Source of the DNA: Azospirillum picis
GTDB taxonomy: Bacteria; Pseudomonadota; Alphaproteobacteria; Azospirillales; Azospirillaceae
NCBI RefSeq assembly: GCF_017876115.1
Contig: NZ_JAGINO010000020.1
Span: 1-64,000 of the forward strand
Length of the DNA: 64,000 bases
Direction: 5' to 3'
Under the pieces are notes generated by a model. The model saw only the letters and a list, made by a program, of their open reading frames with translations. It searched no databases and had not been told where the DNA came from. Made by a program: the position numbers and the translations under genes. This document shows, piece after piece, positions 9,374-18,719 of the stretch (the stretch's first letter is position 1; every line of letters starts with the position of its first letter).

Positions 9374-11230
9374 CTATCGTCGGAGGGGGTCGGGGGCCGG
9401 GCCGGCCGCCCGTCCGCCGGCCGGCGCTTTGCCGCCGCCGTCACCGCCGCTGTTGTCGCCGCCGCCGCTGTTGTCGCCGTCATCGCTGCGCCGCCGCGCG
9501 TCGTGCAGGCGCAGGATGTCGACGAAGTCGGCGCTCTGCCAGTTGCGCGAGCGGGCGAGCTCGCCGCGCACCGAGTCCACGAAGGCGTCGATGACCGCCC
9601 ACTCGTCCGCCCCGATCTCCGCCTCGCCGTCGAGATAGCCGTGGACCATCCGGTGCAGGCCCTGGCTGACCGGGCTGATCCAGCCGTCCACCGGCTCGCC
9701 CATCGCCGCCATCAGCCGGCGGATGCGCAGCAGGTGGGCCATGCGGTGGGCGGGACGCTCCTGCTCCTCCGCCTTCATCGCCTGGACGAAGGCGACCCGG
9801 CCGGTCTCCACCGCATAGAGTCGCAGCGACTTCAGCTCCGGATTGGCGTAGCCGGCGTTGCCGAGGTAGCGGCCCCAGCGCCACACCAGCTCCAGCAGCC
9901 AGACGATGTCCTCATGGTCGGGCACCGGCATGTGGCGGGCGGCCATCGCCTCCTGCAGGCGGGCGGCCAGCGCCGGCATCACCGTGCCGGTCAGGCAGCG
10001 GCTGACCCCGGCAAGCTCGGCGCGGATCGCCGGCCCGGTCGAGCGGCTCGACAGGAAGCCGGTGCCGGCCAGCGCCGTCAGCGCCCGGTCGAGCCGCTCC
10101 ACCGCCTCGTCCAGCAGCACGCGGGTCGGGCCGGGGGCCGCCAGGACCCCGCCCCGCGGGATGTCCATGTCGCCGAACATGCCGTCCACCACCTCGCGGA
10201 TGGTGGTGCAGGCGGCGTTGAAGTGGCAGAGCAGGGCGCGCAGCAGCGGGTGGGATTCCCGCACCGCCGGGCCGGCATGCTCGCGCACGTGGCGCAGGAA
10301 CACGTCGTAGCGGCGCTTGACGTTCAGCCCGTAGAGCGGGGCGAACCAGGCCAGGACCTGCGACTGGTCGCGGAAGGGCAGCCCCAGGTCGCGCACCCGG
10401 CGCACGAACCCGACCATCAGCGCCGACTGGCAGTCGATCTCGGCCGGGCGGGGGCCGGCCTGCGCCTCGCCGTGCCGCATCTCCCCCCGCTGCATCTCCC
10501 CCCGCTGCATCTCGTCGATGTCGCGGCGCATCCGCTCGGTCAGCGGGACCAGTGCGGCGTTGTGTTCCAGCAGGGCGCGGACGAAGCCGAGCAGGTCGCC
10601 GTCGATCGCCGCCTTGCAGCCGAGATGGCGGGTGCGCAGCGCCGCGTCGTGGTGCGCCTCCTCGTTGGCCAGCGCCAGGAAGCGGTCGGCCAGCTTGCGG
10701 TCGCCGGCCAGGGCGTAGAGGAAGTCGAGCGCCTCCTTGCGCATCAGCTCGCGCATGACCAGCGCGTCGGGGCTGGTCATCACCGCGTCCAGCATGGCGT
10801 CGCGCGCCATCGCGTCCAGCCGGCCCTGCACCTCGGCCGCCAGGCCGGGAAAGGCGAACCGCGTCAGCGCCGCCCAGATGCCGCCCATGTCGACCCGCTG
10901 GATCAGCGCCGGCACCGCCTCGGGCGCGCGGTAGAGGATGGGGTCGTCGACCAGGAAGGGCTCGAACAGGCTGGTGAAAAGCCGGCGGGCCTTCATCGGC
11001 CGCAGGCGGTTGAAATGCTCGACCAGCGCCTCGCGCAGGTGGCGGGCCCGCTCGCCGTTCGGGCTCGACGCCCCTTCCACCGCATCCAGCACCGGGCGGA
11101 TGGCGTGCATCGGGATGCGGGCGACGACCTCGTCCATCTGGCGGCGGAACGCGGCCGGCTCGCCGCCGCCCGCCTTGGCGGCACCGGCGGCGGAATGGCT
11201 GGAAGTCGTGACCGTCGGCGTGCCGTCCAT
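9374..11230 (-). CDS. Large helical protein of unknown function (paralogue A)
   Basis: About 618 residues, almost entirely predicted alpha-helical, without signal peptide or membrane segment. I do not recognise the family. It is clearly related to the protein at 30962-32623: shared blocks include ARRLFTSLFEPFL, LIQRVDMGGIW, H-x-DI(V/I)WL with W-R-W, RMAHLLRI and SR-W/Y-K/Q-S. A Gly/Asp-rich tail ends the protein. A short in-frame repeat of the pentapeptide MQRGE (three units, DNA period 15 bp, near 10480-10515) interrupts the middle. The ATG at 11230 has a good GGGAGG ribosome site at 10 nt, so longer starts at 11272 and 11278 are less likely. It sits between dnaN and an epimerase gene on the same strand. 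Confidence 0.8.
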   Translation of the reverse strand: MDGTPTVTTSSHSAAGAAKAGGGEPAAFRRQMDEVVARIPMHAIRPVLDAVEGASSPNGERARHLREALVEHFNRLRPMKARRLFTSLFEPFLVDDPILYRAPEAVPALIQRVDMGGIWAALTRFAFPGLAAEVQGRLDAMARDAMLDAVMTSPDALVMRELMRKEALDFLYALAGDRKLADRFLALANEEAHHDAALRTRHLGCKAAIDGDLLGFVRALLEHNAALVPLTERMRRDIDEMQRGEMQRGEMRHGEAQAGPRPAEIDCQSALMVGFVRRVRDLGLPFRDQSQVLAWFAPLYGLNVKRRYDVFLRHVREHAGPAVRESHPLLRALLCHFNAACTTIREVVDGMFGDMDIPRGGVLAAPGPTRVLLDEAVERLDRALTALAGTGFLSSRSTGPAIRAELAGVSRCLTGTVMPALAARLQEAMAARHMPVPDHEDIVWLLELVWRWGRYLGNAGYANPELKSLRLYAVETGRVAFVQAMKAEEQERPAHRMAHLLRIRRLMAAMGEPVDGWISPVSQGLHRMVHGYLDGEAEIGADEWAVIDAFVDSVRGELARSRNWQSADFVDILRLHDARRRSDDGDNSGGGDNSGGDGGGKAPAGGRAAGPAPDPLRR

Positions 11231-11416
11231 GCGCCAAACACCTCCCGGGATAGCCGTCGTCCCGGCACCCATGATCACGGGAGATTATTAAATAACCTTT
11301 GCCATTTCCATCCGCGGCTTGGTGGAGGTTCCATGATTGCGGGAATATGCCGCGCCCTTGCTTTGTGATCTCCGGTTGCTTTGCGCGCCGGGGGCGGTGA
11401 GGTGCCGGCCGCCGCG

Positions 11417-12292
11417 TCACAGCCCGGCGGCGAGCTGGGCCTCCAGCCCGGCTCGGAAGTCGGGATAGGCCAGCGCGACGCCGAGCTGCCGCTTGATCCG
11501 GTCGTTCTTCACCCGCCGGCAATCGGCATAGAAGCTGGCGGCCATCGGCGACAGGTCCGCCTGGTCGAAGGGCACCAGCGGCGGCGGCTCGACGCCGAGG
11601 AGGCGGCAGGCATGCTCGACCACCTCGTGCGACGGGCTGGGCAGGTCGTCGGCGACGTTGTAGACCGCACCCGGCGTCGGCCGGGCGATGGAGGCGCGCA
11701 GCGTGGCGGCGATGTCGGCGACATGGATCCGGCAGAAGACCTGCCCCGGCTTGTCGACCCGCCGGGCGGTGCCGTCGCGCACGGAATCGATGGCGCTGCG
11801 GCCGGGGCCGTAGATCCCGGCCAGCCGGAACAGGTGCATCGGCACGCCGTACTGCCGGTACAGGCCCAGCCAGCCGCGTTCCGCCTCCACCCGCCGCTTC
11901 TGGCGCTCGCCGGTCGGCTTCAGCCAGGCGGCCTCGCTGACCCAGTCGCCGCCAGTGTCGCCATAGACCCCGGTGGTGGACAGGTACCCGGCCCATTCCA
12001 GCGTGCGCAGGTCGGCCAGGTCGCGGGCCTGCTGGTCCAGCACCGGGTCGCCCTTGGCGTCGGGCGGGATGCTGACCAGCAGGTGGGTGGTTCCCTCCAG
12101 TGCCGCGCGGGCATCCTTCAGCGGGCGGCCGCGGTCGAACAGGAAGGCGTCGATGCCCTGCGCCTCCAGCTCCGCCTTCCTGTCCTCGCTGCGGCAGGTG
12201 GCGGCGACGCGCCAGCCTTCGGCGCGCAGCAGGTCGGCGAAGACGCTGGCGCTGTAGCCGGGGCCGAATACGAACAGGCGGGGAGCGGTCAT
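11417..12292 (-). CDS. NAD-dependent epimerase/dehydratase-family protein, YeeZ-like
   Basis: 291 residues of the extended short-chain dehydrogenase/reductase fold. The N-terminal nucleotide site reads FGPGYSASVFA; a STTGVYGD segment takes the place of the usual active-site region, and FRLAGIYGPGRSAID is the typical downstream motif. A canonical Y-x-x-x-K pair is not obvious, so it may be an atypical SDR. Substrate unknown. Divergent from the secreted TPR protein across 98 bp. Confidence 0.8.
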   Translation of the reverse strand: MTAPRLFVFGPGYSASVFADLLRAEGWRVAATCRSEDRKAELEAQGIDAFLFDRGRPLKDARAALEGTTHLLVSIPPDAKGDPVLDQQARDLADLRTLEWAGYLSTTGVYGDTGGDWVSEAAWLKPTGERQKRRVEAERGWLGLYRQYGVPMHLFRLAGIYGPGRSAIDSVRDGTARRVDKPGQVFCRIHVADIAATLRASIARPTPGAVYNVADDLPSPSHEVVEHACRLLGVEPPPLVPFDQADLSPMAASFYADCRRVKNDRIKRQLGVALAYPDFRAGLEAQLAAGL

Positions 12293-12390
12293 CGCGGAGG
12301 GTTCCAGTCTTGACTCGTCTGGCCGGCCGGCCGTCCCCCGTCGTGCGGAGGCTTGCGCCGGACCCGGCGATGGCGGAGTGTAAAGGCACC

Positions 12391-13254
12391 ATGACCCGAC
12401 GCAATGCTTACCTGCCTGCCGTCCTCGCGGCTCTGTCCATGGGGGTTGCGGCAACCTCCGCCCCGGCGGTTGCCGCAACCTCCGCCGACAGCCGCCCCGG
12501 CCTCTTCCGGCCCGGTCCCGGCCGCGACCTCCAGGCCTGCGCCGCCAAGGCGGAGGCCGATCCGGACGGCGCCATGGCGGAGGCCAAGGCCTGGGGGGAT
12601 CGGGGCGGCGGCGACCAGGCCAGGCTCTGCGAGGCGCTGGCGATGTTCCACAAGGGCGACTTCAAGGCCGCCGGCACCCGGCTGGAGGCGCTGGTCCCCA
12701 CCCTGGGCAGGGACGATCCCAAGGCCGCGGCCTCGCTGCTCGGCCGCGCCGGCTGGGCCTGGCTGCGGGCCGGCGATGCCGGGCGGGCGGAGCGGCTCTA
12801 CGGCAAGGCGCTGGAAAAGGTGCCGGGCGACGTCGACCTGCTGATCGACCGCGCCTTCGCCCGCGCCGAGGGCGAGCATTTCTGGGACGCCGTCACCGAC
12901 CTCGACGCGGCGCTCGCCCGCGACCCGACGCGCGCGGACGCCTATCTCTACCGCGCCTCCGCCCACAAGGCGCTGTCGAACTACCGGCAGGCGGTGGCCG
13001 ACATCGACCATGCGCTGGAACTGAAGCCGCGGGACCCGGAGGCGATCCTGCTGCGCGGCAACGTCAAGGCGCTGGCCGGCAACCTGGCCGCCGCCCGCGA
13101 CGACTGGATGCTGGTCCGCCGCCTCTCCCCCGAGGGCGAATGGGGCCGCGCCGCCGCGGACAACCTCTCCCGCACCGCCGCCGGGGCGCCCGACACCGGT
13201 AAGGATGCCGGCAAGGATACAGGTAAGGATAAGGCGAAGCAGAAGGCGCCCTGA
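12391..13254 (+). CDS. Secreted tetratricopeptide-repeat protein
   Basis: About 287 residues. The N terminus (MTRRNAYLPAVLAAL...) is a likely Sec signal peptide with an Ala-rich cleavage region near residues 25-30. Three to four TPR units follow (for example ADAYLYRASAHKALSNYRQAVADIDHAL split over 200-228), and the protein ends in a Lys/Asp-rich tail with repeated GKD units. TPR proteins of the periplasm mediate protein contacts; the partner is unknown. An upstream ATG at 12370 is possible. Expressed divergently from the epimerase-like gene. Confidence 0.8.
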   Translation: MTRRNAYLPAVLAALSMGVAATSAPAVAATSADSRPGLFRPGPGRDLQACAAKAEADPDGAMAEAKAWGDRGGGDQARLCEALAMFHKGDFKAAGTRLEALVPTLGRDDPKAAASLLGRAGWAWLRAGDAGRAERLYGKALEKVPGDVDLLIDRAFARAEGEHFWDAVTDLDAALARDPTRADAYLYRASAHKALSNYRQAVADIDHALELKPRDPEAILLRGNVKALAGNLAAARDDWMLVRRLSPEGEWGRAAADNLSRTAAGAPDTGKDAGKDTGKDKAKQKAP

Positions 13255-13453
13255 CGGGGCGGTGCCCGGCGGAAAACGGCCGTTTTCCGAGGATTTCCGC
13301 CGCTGCCGCCGGCCGGGAGCTGTCCGCCCGCCCACCCCGTTTCGCCGTCCATCCTTACCCGCGCCGCCACCGTCGGGGGTGGTGACCGGGTCTTGGGAAC
13401 CTGCCGGGCGCGCCGCGGTTCTCCCGGTCACCGCGCAACCACCGGGGACGGCG

Positions 13454-14323
13454 ATGTTCGAAGGATTCACGCTCGAGACCATCGGCCTGCCCGACGCCAC
13501 CCTGCGGGTCCGCCATGGCGGGCGGGGAAGCCCGGTCCTGCTGCTCCACGGCCATCCGCGCACCCACGCGACCTGGCATCGGGTGGCGCCGCTGCTGGCG
13601 GCAAGCCACACCGTCGTCTGCCCGGACCTGCGGGGATTCGGCGGCTCGTCGAAGCCGGCGGACCGGCCCGACCATGCCAACTCCTCCAAGCGGGCCAAGG
13701 CGCTGGATTGCCTCGCCCTGATGCGGCACCTCGGCTTCGAGCGGTTCGCCGTCGTCGGCCATGACCGCGGCTCCTACACCGCCTTCCGCCTGGCGATGGA
13801 CCATCCCGCCGCCGTCACCCGCCTCGCGGTGCTCGACGGCGTGCCGATCCTGGAGGCGCTGGAGCGCTGCGATGCCCGCTTCGCCCGGGCATGGTGGCAC
13901 TGGTTCTTCTTCGCCCAGCCGGACAAGCCGGAGCGCGCCATCCTGGCCGACCCCGACGCCTGGTACGGCGGCTCGCCGGCGGCGATGGGAGAGGAGGCCT
14001 ACCGCGACTTCCGGCAGGCCATCCATGATCCGGCCACCGTGCACGGCATGCTGGAGGACTACCGCGCCGGGCTCGGGATCGACCGCGAGCACGACGCCGC
14101 CGACCGCGCGGCCGGACGGCGGCTGGCCTGCCCGGTGCTGGCCCTGTGGTCGTTGCGCGACGATCTGGAGGCGCTCTACGGCGACGTGCTGGCGGTCTGG
14201 CGGCCCTGGGCGCCGGACGTGGGCGGCCGCGGCCTGGACTGCGGCCACCACATGGCGGAGGAGGCGCCGGAAGAGCTGGCGCGGGAACTGCTGCGCTTCC
14301 TGGACGCTCCGCCGGCCGGCTGA
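13454..14323 (+). CDS. Alpha/beta hydrolase, haloacetate-dehalogenase-like
   Basis: 289 residues. The fold and order of motifs match fluoroacetate/haloacetate dehalogenases: oxyanion region HGHPRTHATWH, nucleophile elbow GHDRGS with Asp104 and Arg105, the halide/carboxylate pair His149-Trp150, the EDYRAG tyrosine and the C-terminal CGHHMAEEAP histidine. In characterised enzymes a second arginine four residues after the nucleophile binds the carboxylate; here that place is Tyr108, so the substrate may differ. It is a plus-strand gene ending at a bidirectional terminator shared with trxA. Confidence 0.82.
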   Translation: MFEGFTLETIGLPDATLRVRHGGRGSPVLLLHGHPRTHATWHRVAPLLAASHTVVCPDLRGFGGSSKPADRPDHANSSKRAKALDCLALMRHLGFERFAVVGHDRGSYTAFRLAMDHPAAVTRLAVLDGVPILEALERCDARFARAWWHWFFFAQPDKPERAILADPDAWYGGSPAAMGEEAYRDFRQAIHDPATVHGMLEDYRAGLGIDREHDAADRAAGRRLACPVLALWSLRDDLEALYGDVLAVWRPWAPDVGGRGLDCGHHMAEEAPEELARELLRFLDAPPAG

Positions 14324-14377
14324 GGCGGAAAGCCGGACCATGCGGGCGGGTTTGGGCGCTTCAGAGCGGCGCACATG

Positions 14378-14414
14378 AAAAAGCCCCGCCGCGGCGACCG
14401 CGGCGGGGCTTTCC
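14378..14414. terminator. Bidirectional terminator between the hydrolase and trxA
   Basis: A perfect 15-bp stem AAAGCCCCGCCGCGG, loop CGA, CCGCGGCGGGGCTTT, flanked by A and T runs. It lies between two convergent genes and can serve both. Confidence 0.88.
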
Positions 14415-14447
14415 CGATCCGGAAGGAGGGTCCGGAGAGACCGCCGC

Positions 14448-14771
14448 TTACAGCGCCGACTCGACCCACTGGAACAGCGCACCCTTCGGCAGGGCGCCGA
14501 TCTTGGTGGCGGCGACGCTGCCGTCCTTGAACAGCATCAGCGTCGGGATGCCGCGCACGCCGTACTTGGTCGGGGTGTTGGGGTTCTCGTCGATGTTCAG
14601 CTTGGCGATCGTGACCTTGCCGTCGTACTCGCCGGCCAGTTCGTCGAGCGCCGGGGCGATCATCTTGCAGGGGCCGCACCATTCCGCCCAGAAGTCGACC
14701 AGGACCGGGCCGGCGGCCTGCAGAACGTCCTGCTCGAAGCTGTCGTCGGTAACCTTGATGGTGGTGCTCAT
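14448..14771 (-). CDS. trxA: Thioredoxin 1
   Basis: 107 residues with the classical active site WCGPC (Cys32, Cys35), the cis-Pro in GIPTL and a final VESAL helix. It reduces cytoplasmic protein disulfides with electrons from thioredoxin reductase. It is the last gene of the minus-strand block that begins with tsaE; a trxA gene after addA is a common alphaproteobacterial order. Confidence 0.98.
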   Translation of the reverse strand: MSTTIKVTDDSFEQDVLQAAGPVLVDFWAEWCGPCKMIAPALDELAGEYDGKVTIAKLNIDENPNTPTKYGVRGIPTLMLFKDGSVAATKIGALPKGALFQWVESAL

Positions 14772-14920
14772 GTGACCTCGTACCTGGGTTCGGAACGGCC
14801 GCGGGGTGGTTGAGAAGGCCCCGCGGACATCGGCCCGTCAGTGGAATTGAGCAAAATGTAGGGCGGAGGCGCCCGGCCGGTCAAGTCACCCCATCTTTCG
14901 CGCTGGCCGCCGGCCGGCTC

Positions 14921-17900
14921 TCAGCCCGGCCGCCTCGCCAGTCCCGAGGCCGCGGCGTCGAGGAGGTCGGCCGGCAGCTCCATGGTGAAGGGGCCGTCGG
15001 TCCACAGCAGCACGCAGCGGACCCGCCGGCCGGGATAGACCGCCCGCAACGCCTCGCGGTAGGCCGCCATCTGGCGCCGGTAAACCATTGGAACGTCTTC
15101 AAGATCGCGCGGCGGCGGCCGGTTGGTCTTGTAGTCGACGATCCACACCGTGTCGCCGGTCACCGCCAGCCGGTCGATGCGGCCGGCGATGGTGCGGGTG
15201 CCGTCGCCGAGGGTGACGACGCCGACCAGCGGCACCTCGGCCCGGGTGTCGGGGCCGAACAGATGCGCGAACTCCGCATGGCTCAGCACCGCCATCGTCT
15301 CGCGCGCGATGGCGTCCTGCTGCTCCTCGCTCAACTTGTGGGCGGGGCGGGCGAGGAAGCGGCGGCAGGCCGCCTCGCGCGCCGCCTCGCCCAGGGCGGG
15401 CAGGGTCTGCAGCAGCCGGTGGACCAGCAGGCCGCGGCGGAAGCGCTGCCCGTCGTCCTCGCCCAGCGGCGAGCGCACCGCCGGCTCCTCGCCGTCGGGA
15501 CGCGACGGGGTGAGGGGGCGCGAGGGCTCCGGCTCGGACGGGGCGGGGGCGGCGATCCAGGGCGGCGGCGGGTCGGCGGCGACGGCGTCCTCGGTCTCGA
15601 CATGGCGCGGAACCACGGCGGTCTGGGCGCCGACCAGCCGCCAGCCGTCGCCGCTCCAGCCGTCGGGGCACAGGCCGGTGAAGTCGAAGGCGTGCGGCAC
15701 GCCGTTGTCGCGCATCGCCTCCTCGACCAGCCGGTACCAGCAGTCGGCCGCCGGCTCGCGCCGGCCCTGGTGGCCGCAGATGTAGAGCCGGTCCTCCGCC
15801 CGCGTCAGCGCGACGTAGAGCAGCCGGCGGTATTCCTGGTCGCGCCGGCGGTTGGCCCGCGCCCGCGCCTCGGCGCTCAGCGCGTCCTCCTGGCTCCGGC
15901 GGGCGGCGAAGAGCGGCACCGGGCAGCTTTCGTCCGGCCACAGGATCGGCGGGCTCTGCGTCGGGCTGCCCAGCGTGTCGGGCAGGAAGACGATCGGCGC
16001 CTGCAACCCCTTGGAGCCGTGGACGGTCATGATCCGCACGGTGCCGCCGCCCTGTTCCAGCTCGCGCTTGATCTCGGCGTCGCTGGCGGCCAGCCAGGCG
16101 AGGAAGTTCTGCAGCGACGGCGGCTCGGTCTTCTCGAAGGCGAGGCAGACGGCCAGGAACTCCTCCAGCGGGTCCTGGGCGTCGGGGCCGAGCCGCTTGA
16201 GGATCGCCCGCCGGCCGGAGCGGGTGTCGGTCGGGCAGGGCCGGTTCAAGAGCCCGGCGAACAGCTCGTAGGGGGCGGAGAAGTCGGTGCGCGCCAGCAG
16301 GTCGCCGAGATAGCGCCGGGCCGGGCGGAAGGCCGGCTCGGTCTCGGCCAGCGCCACCAGCGAGCGCCACAGCGTGCCGCGCCGGCCGTGGGCGACGCGG
16401 AACAGCTCCTCCTCGGTCAGGCCGACCAGCGGCCCCTTCAGCACGGTGGCCAGCGTCAGGTCGTCGTCGGGCAGCAGCAGGAAGTTGGCCAGCGCCACCA
16501 GGTCCATCACCGCAAGCTGCTCGGTCAGCACCATGCGGTCGACGCCGGCCACCGGCACGCCGCGGTCCTTCAGCGCGCGCACCAGCTCGGTGACGAAGGC
16601 GGTGCGGCGGCGCACCAGCACCATGACGTCGCCGGGCCGCACCGGGCGGCCCTTGGCCTCCAGCCGCTCGCCGCCGTCGATCCAGCGCTGCACGGTGGCG
16701 GCGATCACCGCGGCGAGGCGGGCCGAGGGCGAGTCGGCGGACTCGCGGGCCACCGGCGGCGCCCAGGCCTGGGCCTCGGCGACCTCGGCCGGCTTGACCG
16801 GCGGCCACAGCTCGACCAGCCCGGCCTGGCCGCGGCGGAAGGCGCGGTGGCGGATGACCGGGCTCGCCTCCGACGCCACGCCGTCGCTGGCGCGCTCGAT
16901 GGCGAACACCGCGTCGACCGTCTCCAGCACCGCGGCGGTGGAGCGGAAGGAGATGTCGAGGGCGACGCCGGCCCACAGGCGCTGCGCCGCCTCGGCCTTG
17001 TCCTGGAAATGGCGGCGCATCCGCGCGAACTCGGCCGGGTCGGCGCGCTGGAAGCTGAAGATCGACTGCTTCTCGTCGCCGACCGCGAAGACGGTGCGGA
17101 TGCGGCCGTCGGGGTTCGCCGCCTCCAGCTCGGTGAAGAACTCGCCGGCGAGCGCGGCGACGATCGCCCACTGGTCGGGGTTGGTGTCCTGCGCCTCGTC
17201 GATCAGGATATGGTCGAGGCCGCCGTCCAGCTTGTAGAGCACCCAGGGAACCCGCGGCGCGCCGTCCTCGCCGCTGAGCAGGCGGTTGGCCGCCAGGATC
17301 AGGTCGTCATAGTCCAGCAGGGCGCGGGCCGCCTTGCGCTCGCGGTAGGCAGCCAGCATCGCCTCGGCCAGCGTCAGCAGGGCGGCGGTGGAGGCGGCGA
17401 CGCCAGCGGCCTTGACCCGCTCGGCGATCGCCACCAGCCGTTCCGCCTCCTTCTGCAGGCAGGTCAGTGCCTGGGGATAGGCGGTGGCCGGCTTCTTGGT
17501 GATCAGGGTCTTGCGCGGGCTGCCCTCGACCGTCAGGAACAGGCGCTTGTAGGCGTCGAAGGCGCGCACGCGGCGCTCGGCGGCATCCAGCCACTGCTGG
17601 ATGGCGATGCCGCGCTCCTGGTCGCTGCCGCTGCCGCCGGACAAGGCGCGGCAGGCCTCGCGCAGGGCCGGCGCGTCACAGTCGTCGTCGTGGCAGGCGC
17701 CGGTGAGGATCGACTCCTCGGTGGTGCCGGGCGGCACCTTCAGCGTGTCGTGGATGGCGGCGATCACCCCCTCCAGCCCGTCATGCGCCTTCAGCAGCTT
17801 CTCGATCCGGCCGCGCTGGCCGGCCAGCTCGGCCAGCAGCTCGGCGAAGTCCTCGGCGCTGAGGTCGGCGGTCAGCCGCCCCATGGCGCGGCCGAGCGGG

Positions 17901-18442
17901 CTGTCCGGCCCGGTCCGGCCGGCATGCAGCACGGCGTCGCGCGCTTCGGTCAGCAGCCCGTCGGCGGTGCGCTCGTCCATCACGTCGAAATGCGGGGCGA
18001 GCTCGGCCTCCAGCGGGAAGCGGCGCAGCAGCGACTGGCAGAAGGCGTGGATGGTCTGGATCTTCATGCCGCCGGGGCAGTCCACCACCTGGGCGAACAG
18101 GCGCCGGGCGTTCAGCCGCGCCTCGACGCCGGGCCGCTCGCCGCACAGGTCGGCCAGCCGGTCCTCCAGCTCGTCGTCGGGCAGGGTGGCCCACAGGCCG
18201 AGCGTACGGTTGATGCGGATCGCCATCTCCGCCGCCGCCGCCTTGGTGAAGGTCAGGCAGAGGATGCGCGCCGGCGGCGTGCCGGCCAGCATCAGCCGCA
18301 GCACCCGGTCGGTCAGCACCTTGGTCTTGCCCGACCCGGCCGACGCCCCCACCCACACCGAGGCGGTCGGGTCGGACGCCCGGCGCTGCGCGACGTTGGG
18401 GTCGAGCGGCAGGCTGCGGGCGATCAGGTCGGTCATGGTCAT
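14921..18442 (-). CDS. addA: Double-strand break repair helicase/nuclease AddA
   Basis: About 1173 residues. A UvrD-type helicase (Walker A ASAGSGKTKVL near residue 35; DEAQDTNPDQW for motif II; VMTVHGSKGLQ-type motif as MTVHGSKGLQAPIVFLPDT; ALTRAEDRLY for motif VI) is followed by a Cas4/RecB-like nuclease domain with IVDYKTNRP and Q-x-x-x-Y-R. With AddB it resects double-strand ends for RecA loading. ATGs at 18442 and 18436 are both possible. A mosaic repeat (18471-18695) separates it from addB. Confidence 0.96.
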   Translation of the reverse strand: MTMTDLIARSLPLDPNVAQRRASDPTASVWVGASAGSGKTKVLTDRVLRLMLAGTPPARILCLTFTKAAAAEMAIRINRTLGLWATLPDDELEDRLADLCGERPGVEARLNARRLFAQVVDCPGGMKIQTIHAFCQSLLRRFPLEAELAPHFDVMDERTADGLLTEARDAVLHAGRTGPDSPLGRAMGRLTADLSAEDFAELLAELAGQRGRIEKLLKAHDGLEGVIAAIHDTLKVPPGTTEESILTGACHDDDCDAPALREACRALSGGSGSDQERGIAIQQWLDAAERRVRAFDAYKRLFLTVEGSPRKTLITKKPATAYPQALTCLQKEAERLVAIAERVKAAGVAASTAALLTLAEAMLAAYRERKAARALLDYDDLILAANRLLSGEDGAPRVPWVLYKLDGGLDHILIDEAQDTNPDQWAIVAALAGEFFTELEAANPDGRIRTVFAVGDEKQSIFSFQRADPAEFARMRRHFQDKAEAAQRLWAGVALDISFRSTAAVLETVDAVFAIERASDGVASEASPVIRHRAFRRGQAGLVELWPPVKPAEVAEAQAWAPPVARESADSPSARLAAVIAATVQRWIDGGERLEAKGRPVRPGDVMVLVRRRTAFVTELVRALKDRGVPVAGVDRMVLTEQLAVMDLVALANFLLLPDDDLTLATVLKGPLVGLTEEELFRVAHGRRGTLWRSLVALAETEPAFRPARRYLGDLLARTDFSAPYELFAGLLNRPCPTDTRSGRRAILKRLGPDAQDPLEEFLAVCLAFEKTEPPSLQNFLAWLAASDAEIKRELEQGGGTVRIMTVHGSKGLQAPIVFLPDTLGSPTQSPPILWPDESCPVPLFAARRSQEDALSAEARARANRRRDQEYRRLLYVALTRAEDRLYICGHQGRREPAADCWYRLVEEAMRDNGVPHAFDFTGLCPDGWSGDGWRLVGAQTAVVPRHVETEDAVAADPPPPWIAAPAPSEPEPSRPLTPSRPDGEEPAVRSPLGEDDGQRFRRGLLVHRLLQTLPALGEAAREAACRRFLARPAHKLSEEQQDAIARETMAVLSHAEFAHLFGPDTRAEVPLVGVVTLGDGTRTIAGRIDRLAVTGDTVWIVDYKTNRPPPRDLEDVPMVYRRQMAAYREALRAVYPGRRVRCVLLWTDGPFTMELPADLLDAAASGLARRPG

Positions 18443-18470
18443 GAGCGGGGGGTCCGGTGCCGGTACAACA

Positions 18471-18695
18471 TGCTCCCTCTCCCGTCCCGGGAGAGGGAAG
18501 GGGCCCATGCGAAGCATGGGAAGGGTGAGGGGTGATCCAAGAAGCCCTGCGGTTCTAGCGTCTTGGGCCACCCCTCACCCTCCCCACGCCTGCGGCGCGG
18601 GTCGCCTCCCTCTCCCGGGGCTCTCAGCGGATCTTTGATCCGCCTGACGCCGTCAGCACAAACGAAGTTTGTGCGAGAGGCGGGAGAGGGCAATC
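18471..18695. repeat. Mosaic palindromic repeat, copy 1 (between addB and addA)
   Basis: Outer CCCTCTCCCG...CGGGAGAGGG arms enclose smaller palindromes: ATGCGAAGCAT, AGGGTGAGGGGT...ACCCCTCACCCT around a TCCAAGA/TCTTGG core, GCGGATCTTTGATCCGC, and GCACAAACGAAGTTTGTGC. The middle part is nearly identical to 47425-47495, and the last parts recur at 42650-42700 and 44530-44595. It fills most of the 277-nt gap between two co-directional genes. Confidence 0.8.
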
Positions 18696-18719
18696 TATCC
18701 TCAAACCCGACCACCCCCA

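Noticed and set aside
14810..18535. A 1241-codon open frame antisense to addA
   Set aside because: Same effect: low-complexity Gly/Arg/His composition, no family pattern, and addA on the other strand is complete.
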